Origin: Allium sativum | Taxonomy: Eukaryota > Streptophyta > Magnoliopsida > Asparagales > Amaryllidaceae | NCBI GenBank assembly: GCA_030737875.1 | Contig: CM060918.1 | Coordinates: forward strand, 774,994,552 to 775,058,551 | Direction of reading: 5' to 3' | DNA length: 64,000 bases | Shown: positions 34,494 to 48,326 of the stretch, piece by piece | Numbering within the stretch: position 1 is the stretch's first letter | Layout: each line of letters starts with the position of its first letter | The notes under the pieces: model-generated | Told to the model about the DNA's origin: nothing | Seen by the model: the letters and a program-made list of their open reading frames with translations, nothing else | Database searches by the model: none | Position numbers and translations under genes: made by a program

Positions 34494-37400
34494 TGTAACA
34501 ACGCGGAAAATCAGAACCAATTTATAAATTTTATTTTGGCAATTTTAATGAATTTTGAATATTTAAAATGATTTTTTTTAAATAATAACGATGAGAAATT
34601 TATTTTGAATAGAATTAAAACATATAAATTTATTTAAATCGAAGTTAGAATATAAATATTTATTTTAATTATAAAAGGAATTGGAAATGGCACGGTAGTT
34701 TGAAAATTCGATTTCAAATTTCAAATGAATGTACATGATTTAAAATAAACCGAATTTTAGTGAAACCAGAAATATATATCTTTTCAACGAATCCGAAAAA
34801 TCCAAATTTCATAGCGGGAATAAAAAGTTATGTCCAGTTGAAAATTCAAAATAGTCGCTATCGAAATATATCCCTTAAAATAGCAATTTTGCAAATGACC
34901 TACGTTTTCAATGAGACCACTTTTGTTGGATCAAGAATGTCAAATTATTGTTAGATTCCAATTTTCGTAATTTTTGGAATCAATATGTGAGCGTGGCGGA
35001 TTTAAATGTGTTTGGTAATTTCAGTTTGAATTTAATCGACTGGAAAATGACCGTTTTTCAAACAGTATCCAAATTCGACGAAATTAGTTTTGTTAGGACC
35101 GTATCGTCAAAACATAGCCAGATTTATTTTTCTGGAATTTCTGGAGTTTGCATGTGGCCCCGGTAAATTAAAATGTGCGTTTGAATTTAAAATATTATGA
35201 TTTATATTTTAAATTTAGTGAAACTGATTGTAATATCCCATTATGTTCAGAATGGGGGTAATTAGATATGGACGATAGTCGTTGGGTCTCGTTTGGAGGT
35301 CAAATAAAAAGTCAACCTTTTGGAAATTATTAAATATAATATAATTTCATATAAAAACCCCTATACCTTCTTCTCCCTTTAACCCGTTCAAAATAATTCC
35401 AGAAAAACAAAATAAAACAAAAAAAGGAATGCTCGATCGCGCCCTAACCTGGACGCCGCAACCTCCATCGACGCCTCCGCCGGAGGGCTCCACCACTGCG
35501 CCACCGCCCCCACGCCGCCCTACCCTCTATCTCCTTCTTCTGAAACCCCAAAACCTACGTTGATGAGCCCTGCCTCCCACCGCCGCAAGTCATGGTGCCT
35601 TCCCCATCCGCCGTGGCCTCACCTGCCACAACTGACTCTGGCGCATCATCTCCCCTCCCCCCTCTGAATGTTGTGAGTATTTTTATTATTATTATTTTAC
35701 TTTAAACAATGTTTATTTTTAGTTATAATTTTTATAAATATAAAAAGTTTGATTTTTAATTATATAAGAGTTTGAATTTTTTAAATATGAAAGTTTGATT
35801 TTTATTAACATAAAGATTCGATTTTTGAAGCAATAAAAATCCGATTTTTAAAACGAAGTTGAAGTGATAAAAATCCAATTTTTAATATGAAATTGTAGTG
35901 ATAAAAATCCTATTTTTAATATGAAGTTGAAGTGATAAAAATACGATTTTTAATATGAAGTTGAAGCGATAAAATTCCGATTTTTAATATGAAGTTGAAG
36001 TGATAAAAATCCGATTTTTAATATGAAGTTGAAGTGATAAAAATCTGGTTTTCAATATGAAATTGAAGCTATAGAAATGCGATCTTTATATATATGAAGT
36101 AGCGACAAAAATTCGATTTTTATATACATGAAGTAGTATAAAAATTCGATTTTTATATATATGAACTACTGATATAAAATATAATTTTTATACAGAAAGT
36201 AGCGGTATAAAAATACGATTTTTATAACTAGTAGCACTAATAAAAATATGATTTTTATATATGTAAGTGAATTAAAAATATGATCTTCATGCATATGGTT
36301 AGGAAATAAAAGTGTGATTTTTAACCTGAACCGCTTAAAATAGATTACGATGAAACTGAGTGAAAGCATAACGAAATCCGAACCGTTCAGAAATAAAGAA
36401 TGGAGGAGTGGATCCCAAAGGTGAGAACTCCTCACTTTAATTTTATTTTCTAGTTAACATATATACTAGGATGCAGACGGTGCTTAGCAGCACCCGACAC
36501 TGTCATCAACAGACCATGGACGACTTGTTTGATTTGATTGTGCTGTGAAAATTGTTTGTGATGTGAAATGGAATGTAAATATTCATGAGTTGAAATAAAT
36601 ATTTTATAGTTAAAAATATAATTTTTAACATATATATGAATGGAAATAAATATTCATTTACAAATCGAACGATTTTTTTATGTACACTGATTTGACTGAT
36701 ATGGATTGGGACGATAAATTTTACACATCGCCCAACTGCACAAATAATAAACAGTATTTGTTGTTTGAAACCCCCACACGGGTATTGGGATAATATTTGA
36801 CATACACTGATCCCAATAATTAGGGGTTCAATCGATGGGTTGACAGACAATATAAACTTTATTTATTTATTTTTAATGCTTATACAGTTGTAGAATGCAC
36901 TCTGGATGTTGTATGAATTTTTAATGGTTGTTTGTCATTATTGTGGTATATATGAGATGTTGAAATCCATATAAATAAAATTATATGGTAATCGATAGAG
37001 TCTGATTCCAGTTTAGAATTAACGAATATTATAAAATAATATTTAGAAAATATTGAAATGTGAAGCCGTGTTAAGTAGTTAAACACCATTTTAACACGAA
37101 CAGGAATTTGGTCGATTTTATTCATTTTATAATGAATAACAAAAAGTGATTTCACGATCTAATATTTTGAAAATATTATCATTTTAAAATTGAAATGATA
37201 TGGAATATTCAATTTGGATTTGAATTGGAAGATAAAATTTAAATCGATTTGAAATGAAATTAAATGAATATATATGTGGAATATTCAATTTGGATTTGAA
37301 TTTGAAAATCAAATTGAAACCGTTTTAAAAATGAATTTAAAACGAATTTATAGCGGAATATTCAATTTTGATTTGAAATTGAATATGAAGTTTAAATCAT

Positions 37401-40400
37401 TTTGACTACGAATTTAAAACGATTTATAAAATACTTTTTAAAAGGAAATCGATGAAATATATATTATATATTTAATGGACTGAATAGAACGCGCCGCGCC
37501 GTGGCAGTTCGCGAATTTCGACCATTAACTTCGAATGGACATTACGAGAGATCCGACCATCCGATTCTCCTAAAACCAGAACCTGGGTTCGTATCGAAAA
37601 GAGCTTTCTAACGAATATAAGAAATTTGAAATATAACAGTTGGATTTGAAATTATGTCCAAATCAAATTTGGAATAGGTCGCTGTAAGTGCAGTTCGATG
37701 GCCGTTTATGGAAATTGACTGTACGGGTCTTGACAAAATTATTAAAAATATTAATAATTTGTGTAAAATCATAATAAATGGTTTGGAAAGAATTGGGATG
37801 AAAAATTCCATATTTGAAAAGATAAAAATATATTTTTATCAAAATATTCTAGTTATGAGCTAGAATTATAATCCAAATATTTTTAAATAAATAAATTGGA
37901 TTGAGAATGAGTTTTAATATAACCAGAATTTCCAATATATAAATTGGTATGGATTTGAATCGAAATTATCTTTGGAATATTTTGATATTGGATTCCGTGA
38001 TTATACGGATATTGTGGAGGAATTTGGGAGATATATATATATCATTATTCCAATACAATTTTTGTTGATTTGAGAATTTGATATTGAATATAAGCCGATA
38101 AATTTTCTATTCAGAGCCTTGTTTTAATATCAAATTGGATTTTGGGTTTGTCGTGAACGGTATCTTCATTAACACTGCTCTTAAACCCAAATGAGAAAAG
38201 AATAAATCTTTTAAATAAGATTTAAAAGGAGTTTACCAATTAATTGATATTTAATTGGAATGTGATTTTGGGTTTATCGTGAATGGTGTTTTAAATAACA
38301 CTTGTTCTTTAACCCGATTAACAATGGAATGATATTTTGGTTTTGTCGTGAATGGTATCTTTGATAATACTATTCTTAAACTCAATGGTGTTAAGAAAAT
38401 TAGAAACTAACTGAAGATTAGCTAAGTTGAATGGATTCCTAGGTATTGATCTGATGTTGGTTTCAACCTTCAGGATTAATACTTAAGGAATTATTCTCTT
38501 ACTAATTTACGGTTAGAGACTGATGGGATGGGGTCTTTAGTAACATTATTCTTAAACCCCGTGTGAAAAGAATAAATCATTTAATTGAGATGTAGAAAAT
38601 AATTACCAATTAATTAATGTTTAATTGGATTTGAAATGGAATGTGATTTTTGGTCTTTCGTGAGCTGTGTCTTAAATGACATTAGTTCTTTAACCTAGTT
38701 AAAGATAAGATTAATTTCTTAACTTTGAATAATCATTAAGTAATGATTTTTGGAAATTAAAACTGAATTAGAGTTTTAATGAATCTTTGAATAGATTGAA
38801 AGGTGAATGGATAACTAAAATTATCAAATTCAAGAAATGATCAAGAATGGAGTATCACCAGTTTTGCTCCAAGCGATAGTTAAATCTTTAATTAGATTTG
38901 AACGTGAAATGAAAATTAATTTTACTGATAACACCGTGGTGTTAAATATGAAGTATTAGCAGTTTTACTTCATGGGATGAATAAGTTAGGATTAGGAAAT
39001 TAAACAAATGATTGCTTCGGTAAGGTTCACTAATCCCGACTAGTTTGGATAAACCATAGTTTGATTTGAATTGATATCCTAAGGAAGATTAAAGAATAAA
39101 TTTAAAGAATTTATATTTGATAAAATTAATGGGAACCTTTCCCAAAGTATAAGAATATTTGAATAAAGGAATATTCTGGATTGGAATGAGGCGTATATTT
39201 TGTTTTTATAGCACTTGTTTATTATATACGCGAGTTAGTCAGAAAGACCGGGTTTATCCCATTCTAAATAACTGATTTAACGATATGTCGAGGATGAAGA
39301 CCGGAGGTCTTCACATCGTTTGGATGATTACTGATGTCTTGATTGGGCTGTACACCCAAGAGAAGGTAATAAGTGGTGATTGTTCCAGACGTACTTGGAG
39401 ATCGACCGGATATGCGAGGACCTCTCTCCTGTATTGAACATAAGGGACTAGGAATAAGGTGTCTCCGGTTTCGTTCAGACCTAGAACAAACTTGTAAATG
39501 GATGTGTGTCTAACATAGGATTTCATTCTGTGTGATTGATAGACATCAGTTGCATAGCGTGAATTGCCTGTGTGGCAGGCCGAGATGCAAAGGATCAAGG
39601 CTTCTGTTGAAAAGCAGAGTCTTGTGGTTAATGATCAAAGCACGGCTTTAATATAGCATAGCTTTTTTTATAGCGTTAATTCACGAGCCTCACACCCCTG
39701 TGTGAACCAGAAATGGGAGAGGACATCAGGGAGGACATGCGTTTCCTTCTAGCTAGGAGTGGTGTCTGGATTTTGCACGCCCAAACGTTTTACTTATGTG
39801 GATGATGGATAGCGAGGCGCCTCGGATATACCGGCACTACAGGGCTGATGGGTGGTATGGTCTTTATATAGACCAAGTTTACGCCCCGTAGGGTGGGAAA
39901 ACGTAGTGTTCAGGCATTTTAATCCACATCGAGTGGACCGGCCCTGACGAACCAAGGGTCGATGCGCTCTGACCCTGAGGCTCGGGCTAGACAATCTCGA
40001 AGCGGTAAGGACGATCCATTGCCTTGGTTCACAGAAGGAAATCCAACTTCCAATACATGACAATTGCGGTTTTAATTATAGAGCCTAGTATTGGAGACAT
40101 GATATATGGTACCTATGCCGTCTAGGATTGATACATTTATATTTGAAGCTGTTTTATACACTATGCACTTAAAATAGTATCAAAGGATTTGTTTTAAATT
40201 TACCAAGCATGTTTGGCTATTATAAGGGAAACCCTATCCTTTGGCTTGCATTGCATTGTGTGATGGACCTGGAACTTATAATAGCTTCATTTTTCCAAAA
40301 AGTATTGCGTTGTTTTGTTATATGCACTGGTATTCTTGGGAGGAAACCCATTCCGTGTTATACGGTGTGGTCCCTTGATATATCTGATTTTAAAGTAAAG

Positions 40401-40797
40401 TTTGAAATAATTGTTTTACTTCTCACACCAGTCACATGACTAACTTGGAGTTTATTGTTTTAACCTAAACTCTGGGTGCCCCTATTTTCCACACGGGCAG
40501 CTACTAGTTTTGGTTCTGCAGATTTATATTAACAGGATCCTGGTTTACAGCTGGAAAGATATTCAAATAGCTCTGTATCCATATATTTGTTTCAGCTGTG
40601 TTATGTATTATTTTTCCGCTGCATTGTAATTTAAATCTCTGATATTTCTCTGATGTATATTTATACTCTGTATATTTTTGTACTCTGATGTAAATTGTTG
40701 TAATAAGGAAATGTTCTTCTGTTCTGTTTGTGTTCTGATTCGTCTTCTCCTCAAAGCAATCCGGGCTTTCCTTTATGGGTAAGTTCGGGTTGTTTCT
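34494..40797 (+). repeat. 3' LTR of C2 (6,304 bp)
   Basis: It runs from TGTAACAACGCGG to GGGTTGTTTCT. The final CA of the 5' LTR is CT here. It contains the same modules as the 5' LTR: GC-rich leader about 35430-35670, AT palindrome array about 35814-36280, stem-loops from about 38142, and palindrome 38929..38944. Confidence 0.9.
35814..36280 (+). repeat. AT palindrome array, C2 3' LTR
   Basis: This is the LTR copy of the array at 28426..28945. It has the same unit form and GAAGTTGAAGTGAT spacers, with unit-level substitutions that mostly keep the A-run/T-run pairing. Confidence 0.8.
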
Positions 40798-40802
40798 GCT
40801 CC
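40798..40802. repeat. Target-site duplication of C2, right copy (GCTCC)
   Basis: It matches 27055..27059. The C1 LTR resumes with ATACCATGACACC. Confidence 0.92.
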
Positions 40803-41998
40803 ATACCATGACACCACTACTAGCTAGAAAGAAATGCATGTCCTCCCTACAGTCCTATCCCATTTCTGGTTCATACCGTGGTGTGAGGCTCGCGAATTAA
40901 CGCTACAAAAAGCTATGTTGTATTAAAGTATTGCTTTGATCATCAACCACAAGACTCTGCTTTTCAACAGAAGCCTTGATCATTTGCATCTCAGCATGCC
41001 TCACAGGTAATTCACGCCATGCGATTGATGTCCATCGATATATAACCTCTGAGCTCGTACGTCTCATAGAAGGGTGTTAAGCAAGAGATTAAATTCTCCG
41101 CCACCAAACATATACATATATATATATTTAATGAAGATCAATCAACACAGAATAAAATCCAATGTCAGACACAAAGCCGGGGGCACCTTATTCCTCGTCC
41201 CGTATCCAATACAGGAGGGAGGTCCTCGCATATCGGGTCGATCTCCAAGTACGTCTGGAGATCACCACTTATTACCACGTCTTGGGTGTACAGACCAATC
41301 AAGACATCAGTAATCATCCAAACGATGTGAAAACCTCCGGTCTTCAACCACCGTCTTCATCGTTGACTTATTGTTGAATCAGTTACTCAAAATAGGTTTA
41401 AACCCGACCTTTCCGAATAACTCGCGTATATCATAGACAAGTGCTATAAAACACAACATACGCCCCATTCCAATTCTGAATATTCTCTTATTTAAATATT
41501 CATATCCTTTGGGAAAGGTTCCCATTAATTTTGACAAAGATAAATTCTTTAAAATTTATTCTTTAATCTTCCTTTGGATATTAATTCAAACAGTATTAAT
41601 GTTTTCCAAGCAAATCGGGATTAGCGCACCTTACCGAAGTAATCATTTGTTTAATTTCCCAATCCCAACCTATTCATCCCATGGAGCAAAACTGGTAATA
41701 CCCCATATCTAACACCACGGTGTTATCGGTAAAATTAATTACTATTTCGCGTTCAAATCTAATTAAAGATTTAACTATTGCTTGGAGAAAAACTGGTGAT
41801 ATTCCACTCTCGATCATTTCCCAAATTTGATAATTTAAATTATCACATTCTCTTTTTCGATCTAATTAAAGATTCATTAAAACTCCACTTAATTTTAATC
41901 TTCCCAAAAATCAATATTAATGATTATTTAGCTTTGGAAAATCAAACATGTCGCATCGACAATCTAAACCGTACTGTTGATTTCTGCCTATATATAAC

Positions 41999-42021
41999 CT
42001 CTAAGCTCGTACGTCTTAGAG
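41999..42021. repeat. Hairpin with compensatory change (CTCTAAG/CTTAGAG)
   Basis: Its 7-bp arms pair fully. The sister hairpin at 48304..48326 has CTCTGAG/CTCAGAG, so one base pair changed on both sides. It is followed by the GAGAATAAATTCTC palindrome. Confidence 0.6.
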
Positions 42022-44162
42022 AAGGGTGTTAAATAAGAGAATAAATTCTCTGCCACCAAACAGATATATATTTAGCAGAGATCAACCATGCACTTCGAAA
42101 TACAATGTTAGATATGTAATCCTGTCTTTAACTAGGTTAAAGAACTAATGTCATTTAAAACACAGTTCACGATAAACCCAAATCACATTCTATTAATTAT
42201 GGAATCTTCATGGAAAACAGATCAATATATAATTGATATCAATTTCCGTATCCGACTAATAATATAAATGGAATAACGACAAAGCCTTTTAAATTCCCTA
42301 TATATTATCAGTCTTTCTCCACAGAAGCTCATTTCGATTATTATCAAATTGAATTCCATTCAATTCCAATTCAATGTATTAAATTGGAAAACTTTACTTT
42401 GGAAAATTTCTATTAAATCTTAATAAAAGATTTATAAATTCCAACTCACATTTCATTGTAAATCGGGTTAAATAGCGAATGTCGTTAAAAATACAGTTCA
42501 CAATAAACCCAATTCACATCCCATTTTATTCCAGTTAAATGTTAATTAACTGGAACCTCTAATAATCTTAATTAAAAGATTTATTCTTTTCACACGGGGT
42601 TTAAGAACAGTGTTATTTAAGACACCACTCACGACAAACCCAAAATCCAATTCTTTTATTCAATTCCAATTAAATATTAATTAATTGGAAAAAAAACATC
42701 ACCAAATCTTAATTAAAGATTTATTCTTTTCTCAACTAGGTTTAAGAACAGTGTTAATAAAGAAATCATTCATGACATACCCAAAATCCCATTTGATATT
42801 AAATACAAGGCTCTGAATAGAAATTTTATCAAGGCCCGTACAATCGATTTCCATAAACGGTCATCGAACAGCACTTACAGCGACCTTTTCCAAATTTTAT
42901 TTGGACATAATTCCAAATCCAACAGTTAAATTTCAAATCTCATATATTCGTTGGATAGCTCTTCTCGATACGAACCCAATGGTTCTGGATTTAGGAGAAT
43001 CCGACAGTTAGATCCCCCGTAATGTCCATGCGAACTCAATGGTCGAAATTCGCGAACGGTCGCGGCGTGGCGTGTTCTATTCAGGCCATTAAATATAATA
43101 TATATATATATATATTATATATTTCATCGATTTCCATTTAAAACGTATTTTATAAATCATTTTAAATTCGTTTTAAAAACGATTTCAACTTCATATCCAA
43201 TTTTAAATCGAAATTGAATATTCCATATCATTAATATATAAATGATAATATTTTCAAAACATTAGATTTTGAAATCACTTCCTTTTCGATATTCATTATA
43301 AAAATGAATAAAATCGATATAAATATCGTTTGCGTTAAAATGGCGCAAATCTAAACAACACGGCTTCATATATTTAAATATGTTCGTGTCCTTCCAAAAT
43401 CGGACATCAAAATCAGATTTTAATCCTTTACTGAATATTATTTTAAAATATTCGTTACTTTAAAATACTCGTTATTTCTGAATTGGAATCAGACACAGTC
43501 AATTACCATATAATGTTATTTATATGGATTTCATACACACAAGTACACAACAATAATCAAACACAGTCAATCATCATCCAGAGTGCATTACACAACTGCA
43601 TAAGCATTAAATATAAATAATTAAAGCTTACACAGTTGTCAACCAACCGATCGACATACAACTAAACAATTGGGATTAATGTACGTCAAATATCATCCCA
43701 ATACCCGTGTGGGGTTTCAATCAACAAATACTGAATTTTATTTGTTCAGTTGGGCGATGTGTAAAATTTATCGTTCCAATCAATATCAGTCAAATGAGTG
43801 TACATAAACAAATCATCTGATTTGTAAATAAATATTTATTTTATTCGTATACACGTTAAAAATTATATTTTTAACTATAAAATATTTATTTCAACACATG
43901 AATATTTTATTTTCCGTTTCACATCACAATCACAATCAATTTTCAGAACACAATACAATCAAACAATTCGTCCATGGTCTGTGGACGATGGTGTCAGGAG
44001 CTACTAAAACCCGTCTGCAACCTAGTATGTATTTAACAAGAGAACAAGATTAGAGTGAGGAGTTCTCACCTTTGGTTTCCACTCCACCAGTGTTTATTCC
44101 TGAATTTCTGGACAGTTGGATTTGCCCAAAATTCCAACGCAATCTTTTCCACATTGTTCATA

Positions 44163-44690
44163 GTAAAAATCACATTTTTAATATGATGTTTATATATTTA
44201 AAAATCACATTTTTAATACACTGCTATATATATATATTTAAAAATCACATTTTTATAACGATGTTTACATTATAAAGATCACATTTTTAATACCATACAT
44301 ATATAAAAATCAATTCGCTACATATAACATAAAAATCATATTTTTAACCCGCTACTTCCAATATAAAAATCTAATTTTTATATTGCTACTTCTTGTATAA
44401 AAATCTGATTTTTATATTGCTACATTTTAAAAAAATCATATTTTATCGTGTTAAAATCATGTACTTATAGCGCTGTCACACATATAAAAACCAAATTTTT
44501 ATATTGCTGTTATATAAATCATATTTTTATTTCAATGCTAAGTATATAAAAATCATATTTTTATTCGCTACATATATAAAAATCATATTTTTATAAATAA
44601 AAATCAAATCTTTGATACAATCTATTTATATATATATATTACATTTTAAAACAATGTTATTACATTAAAAATCAGATTTTTAAACCAATG
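44163..44690 (-). repeat. AT palindrome array, C1 3' LTR
   Basis: Units such as AAAAATCTGATTTTT and AAAAATCATATTTTT are separated by short spacers (GCTACTT, ACATATAT). It is the same array type as in C2, with diverged spacers. Confidence 0.75.
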
Positions 44691-46017
44691 TTTTAATCAC
44701 TGAATTCACTAAATTAATTAAACAAAAGGAAAATAAAATAATTAAAAAACTCACTTTTCTTCATGGAAAAATGCTATCCTCGCTGGAGGAGGGTCCACCA
44801 TCGAGTGACGGCTTGAGAGGCGGCGCAAGGAGTTCTGCAGGCTGGGGGGAGTCGGCGGTGGCCGGGGTTTGGCCAGCGGTGGCGGATTCCGGCGGTTAGG
44901 GTTAGGGAATTTGGGCGAAGTGTAGGAGGAGAGCGAAGAGAGAGAGGCGCGAGGGGGGTTTGCTGGAGACGGCGGCGACGGTCAACGACGACTGCATCTC
45001 CGGTGGTGGCGACGGCATAGGGGTGATGAGTTTGGGAACAACGAGCAGGGTTTTTTCTTTATTTCATTTCAGATCTGAATGAAAGAGAGGCAGTGGAGGG
45101 TGTGTTGACCAAGTAAATATATATATTTATTTTATTTTTCTCCAAAAAGTTACTTTTTAATTCGAACTCCAAACCGAACCCAAGACTATCGCCCCTAGCT
45201 AATTATCCCCATTCCGGACACAATGGGATATGTTTCGTAAGCCAATTCGATTGTTTCAGTCAGTTTTAGCCAAAATTAAAATATAAATCAATATATATTC
45301 AATGTAAACGTACGTTTCAATTTACCAGGGCCACATACTAACTTTAAAATTCTAGAAAAATAATTCTAGCTTTGTTTTGACGATACGGTCCTAATAAAAC
45401 TAATATCATCGAATTTGGAGACAGTTTGAAAAACGGTCATTTTCCAGTCGATTAAATTCAAAGTGAATTGACCAAAGACGTTTAAATCCACTATCCTCAC
45501 ATATCAATCCCACAAATTATGAAAATTGGAATCTAGCAATAAATTGTCATTCCGGATCCAACAAAAGTGGTTTCGTCGAAAATGGAGGTCGTTTGCAAAA
45601 TCGCCACTTTTTAATATTAATATATATAAATTCCATAGCGACTATTCTGAATTTTCAACTGGACATAACTTTTTGTTCCCGTTCTGAATTCTGGATTTTT
45701 CACATCCGTTGGAAAGATATTTTCAAACAGATTTAAATATTTCTAGTTTCACTGAAATCTGGTTTATTTTGAATCATGTACATTCATTTGAAATTTGAAA
45801 TCGAATTTTCAAACTACCGCGCCATTTTCAATTCCTTTTATAATTAAACTAAATATTTATATTCTAATGTCGATTTAAATAAATTTATACGTTCTAATTC
45901 TATTCAAAATAAATTTCTAGTAGTTATTATTTAAAATAAATCATTTAAATATTCAAAATACATTAAAGTAGCCAAAATAAAAAAATTAAATTGGTTCTGA
46001 TTTTCCGGGTTGTTACA

Positions 46018-46030
46018 ATCTCCCCCACTT
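46018..46030 (-). other. Polypurine tract of C1
   Basis: Minus strand AAGTGGGGGAGAT, directly against the 3' LTR. Confidence 0.8.
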
Positions 46031-47026
46031 AAAATCTTTTCGTCCTCGAAAAGGAACGGAGCTAAAAGTTGTTTTACTAATGAACTCAACTTTCATTCTG
46101 GCTTTCATTCTTCAACTTTTCAGTTCCTAAGAATTTTGCAATTCTTCAAAAATTTGGTTAACACCCTAAATTTTTGAAAAATTTCGCCATAACCTCCTTT
46201 GTACGGGGAGACATTTAAAACTGCAACTAGCCTCACAGGGCCCCCATCATCCAAAAAGAAAAAGAAAAAACCAAGCGGCTCATACAATCATCCAAACTCA
46301 ATAAATTATTAAACATGTACCTATTTGTCGGGCATACAATTTTATTCCACTTCTCTAGCCTCCTTGCTATGCCCTGTCCAATATATATGCATGTGCATGT
46401 ATGCAATTTCAATCAGATTTTCCTTTCAGTTCAATATTTGACTCAATTTGGCTTAATGGTTCAAAATTTTAATTAATCAAACCAATAATCAAACAACATA
46501 ATCAGCAATCAATTAGTTGATTAGCATTTCAAACATATAATTTTCTATATATACAAAAATCCATTTTTGATGCCAAGTCATAACAATAAACTCTATCTAG
46601 TTTGGTTCTCACTCCAGTCAAATGGAATCATATAGACATCCCACTTTCGAAACTTGAAAATAAACTACTAATGCAACATAGTCATCAGTAGAATCATTCC
46701 ATGGTGCCTAGAGTGTGATTTTATATCTATCCAGTATATTAAAACTTCGAATATACGTTTGCAAGGCGTATATGAAAAATCTTCATATACTAAATTGTCT
46801 GAATTCAATATAAAATAAATAACCGAACATGTATAATAAGATTTAAAATTTCAAAACAAAATTTGTTTTCACTTTTATTTTGAAAATAACACTCTTTCGA
46901 GTCATTCTAGGATACTACTGATCCCATCTCTAACAAGTCATTCTCATTGGATATTACTAATCCAATCTCTAATGAATTCTTTCATTTGGTTTTAAAGTGC
47001 CTTATTCTCGAGCTCTGTAAACCAAA

Positions 47027-47038
47027 GCTCTGATACCA
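47027..47038 (-). other. Primer binding site of C1 (tRNA-iMet)
   Basis: The minus strand reads TGGTATCAGAGC, three bases from the 5' LTR. Confidence 0.93.
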
Positions 47039-48303
47039 AAATATAACGATCCGAACTTCCCCGGTTTCCGATGAGAAGAGAAAGAACGAATTGTTTGAGA
47101 ACACGACAAATCAGAACACAAACGGAAGAACTTTCATTGCTTATTACAACAATTTACATCAGAGTACAAGAATATACAGAGTATGAACAAATAATATACT
47201 TTTGATAAATATCATAGAATTAAAAATTACAATTCAGCGGAAAATAATACATAACACAACTGAAAGGAATACACGGATACAGATCTTTCCGAGTATAGTT
47301 CCAGCTGTAAACCAGGATCCTGTGAATATAACATCTGCAAAACCAAAACTACTAGTTGCCCGTGTGGAAAATAGGGGAACCCAGAGTTTAGGTTAAAACA
47401 ATAAATTTCAGGTCAGTCAAGTGACTGGTGTGAGAACTAAAACAGTTATTAATTTGATTTTAAAGTTAGGTAAATCAAGGGACCACGCCGTATAACACAG
47501 AACGGGTTTAACCCCAGAATACCAGGGCATAAAATAAACAACACAATGCTTTTTGGAAAAATGAAGCTATTATAAGACTCAGGTCCCATCACACAATGCA
47601 ACGTAAGCCGGAGGATAGAGTTTTACCTTATAGTAGCCAAATATTCTTGGTACGCGAAATTTATCTTTTATTATTACTATAAGTGAAGAAATCAACTTCA
47701 AATATAAATGTATCAATCATAGACGGCATAGTGCCCCATCCCACTATGTCGCTATACTAGGTTCTACAATCAAAACCGAAATGTCATGGGATTTCCATCA
47801 TGAACCAAGGCAAGGGATCGTCCTTACCGAATTCGAGACAATCTAGCCCATGTCTCAGGATCAGCCGCAACTACACCTTGGATCTTCAGGGCCGGTCCTC
47901 TCTTACGTTTGAGGTATAATAATTCCTGAGCAACGCGTTTCCCCGCCCTATGGGGCATAAATGAGCCAGATGACTCAATATCCATCGGCCCTGTAGTAAC
48001 CGATATAACCGGGGCGCCTCGCTTTCCATCATCCACATAAGTAAAAATGTCTGGGCTCCATACCATGACACCACTCCTAGCTAGAAAGAAACGCATGTCC
48101 TCCCTACAATCATCTCCCGTTTCTGGTTCATACTGGGGTGTGAGGCTCGCGAATTAACACTACACAAAGTTATGCTATATTAAAGCTGTGCTTTGATCAT
48201 CAACCACAAGACTCTGCTTTTCAATAGAAGCCTTCATCATTTGCATCTCAGCATGCCACATAGGCAATTCACGTCGTGCGACTGATGCCTATCGATATAT
48301 AAC

Positions 48304-48326
48304 CTCTGAGCTCGTACATCTCAGAG
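48304..48326. repeat. Hairpin CTCTGAG/CTCAGAG, first of two modules
   Basis: 7-bp arms around a 9-bp loop, followed by the GAGAATAAATTCTC palindrome. A second, diverged copy of the module lies about 980 bp away at 49281..49303. C2 lacks this module at the matching place. Confidence 0.6.

Larger units (their letters stand above)
27060..40797 (+). mobile_element. C2: giant-LTR noncoding retrotransposon, 13.7 kb, complete
   Basis: The 5' LTR is 27060..33461 (6,402 bp), the primer site 33465..33476, the internal region 33462..34493 (1,032 bp), the polypurine tract about 34481..34493, and the 3' LTR 34494..40797 (6,304 bp). GCTCC flanks both sides. LTRs make up over 90% of the element. No domain of gag or pol is recognisable, so movement must have used proteins supplied in trans. 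It is a sister copy of C1 (same LTR, internal and terminal sequences, opposite strand), which it invaded. The two LTRs differ visibly, with about a dozen changes in the first 150 bp, so it is older than A. Confidence 0.92.
40803..46017 (-). repeat. C1 3' LTR, main fragment
   Basis: It continues the C1 LTR from ATACCATGACACC to the terminus GGGTTGTTACA at 46017. It includes palindrome 41710..41725, hairpin 41999..42021, stem-loop repeats (about 42120-42790), AT palindrome array (about 44163-44690) and a GC-rich block (about 44760-45060). It matches 48060..53689. Confidence 0.9.
46018..47041 (-). other. Internal region of C1 (1,024 bp), noncoding
   Basis: Homologous to C2's internal region. 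It has no open frame longer than about 60 codons with a recognisable domain. An ATG in C2 near the primer site is ATA here, so even the short frame there is not conserved. Confidence 0.85.
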
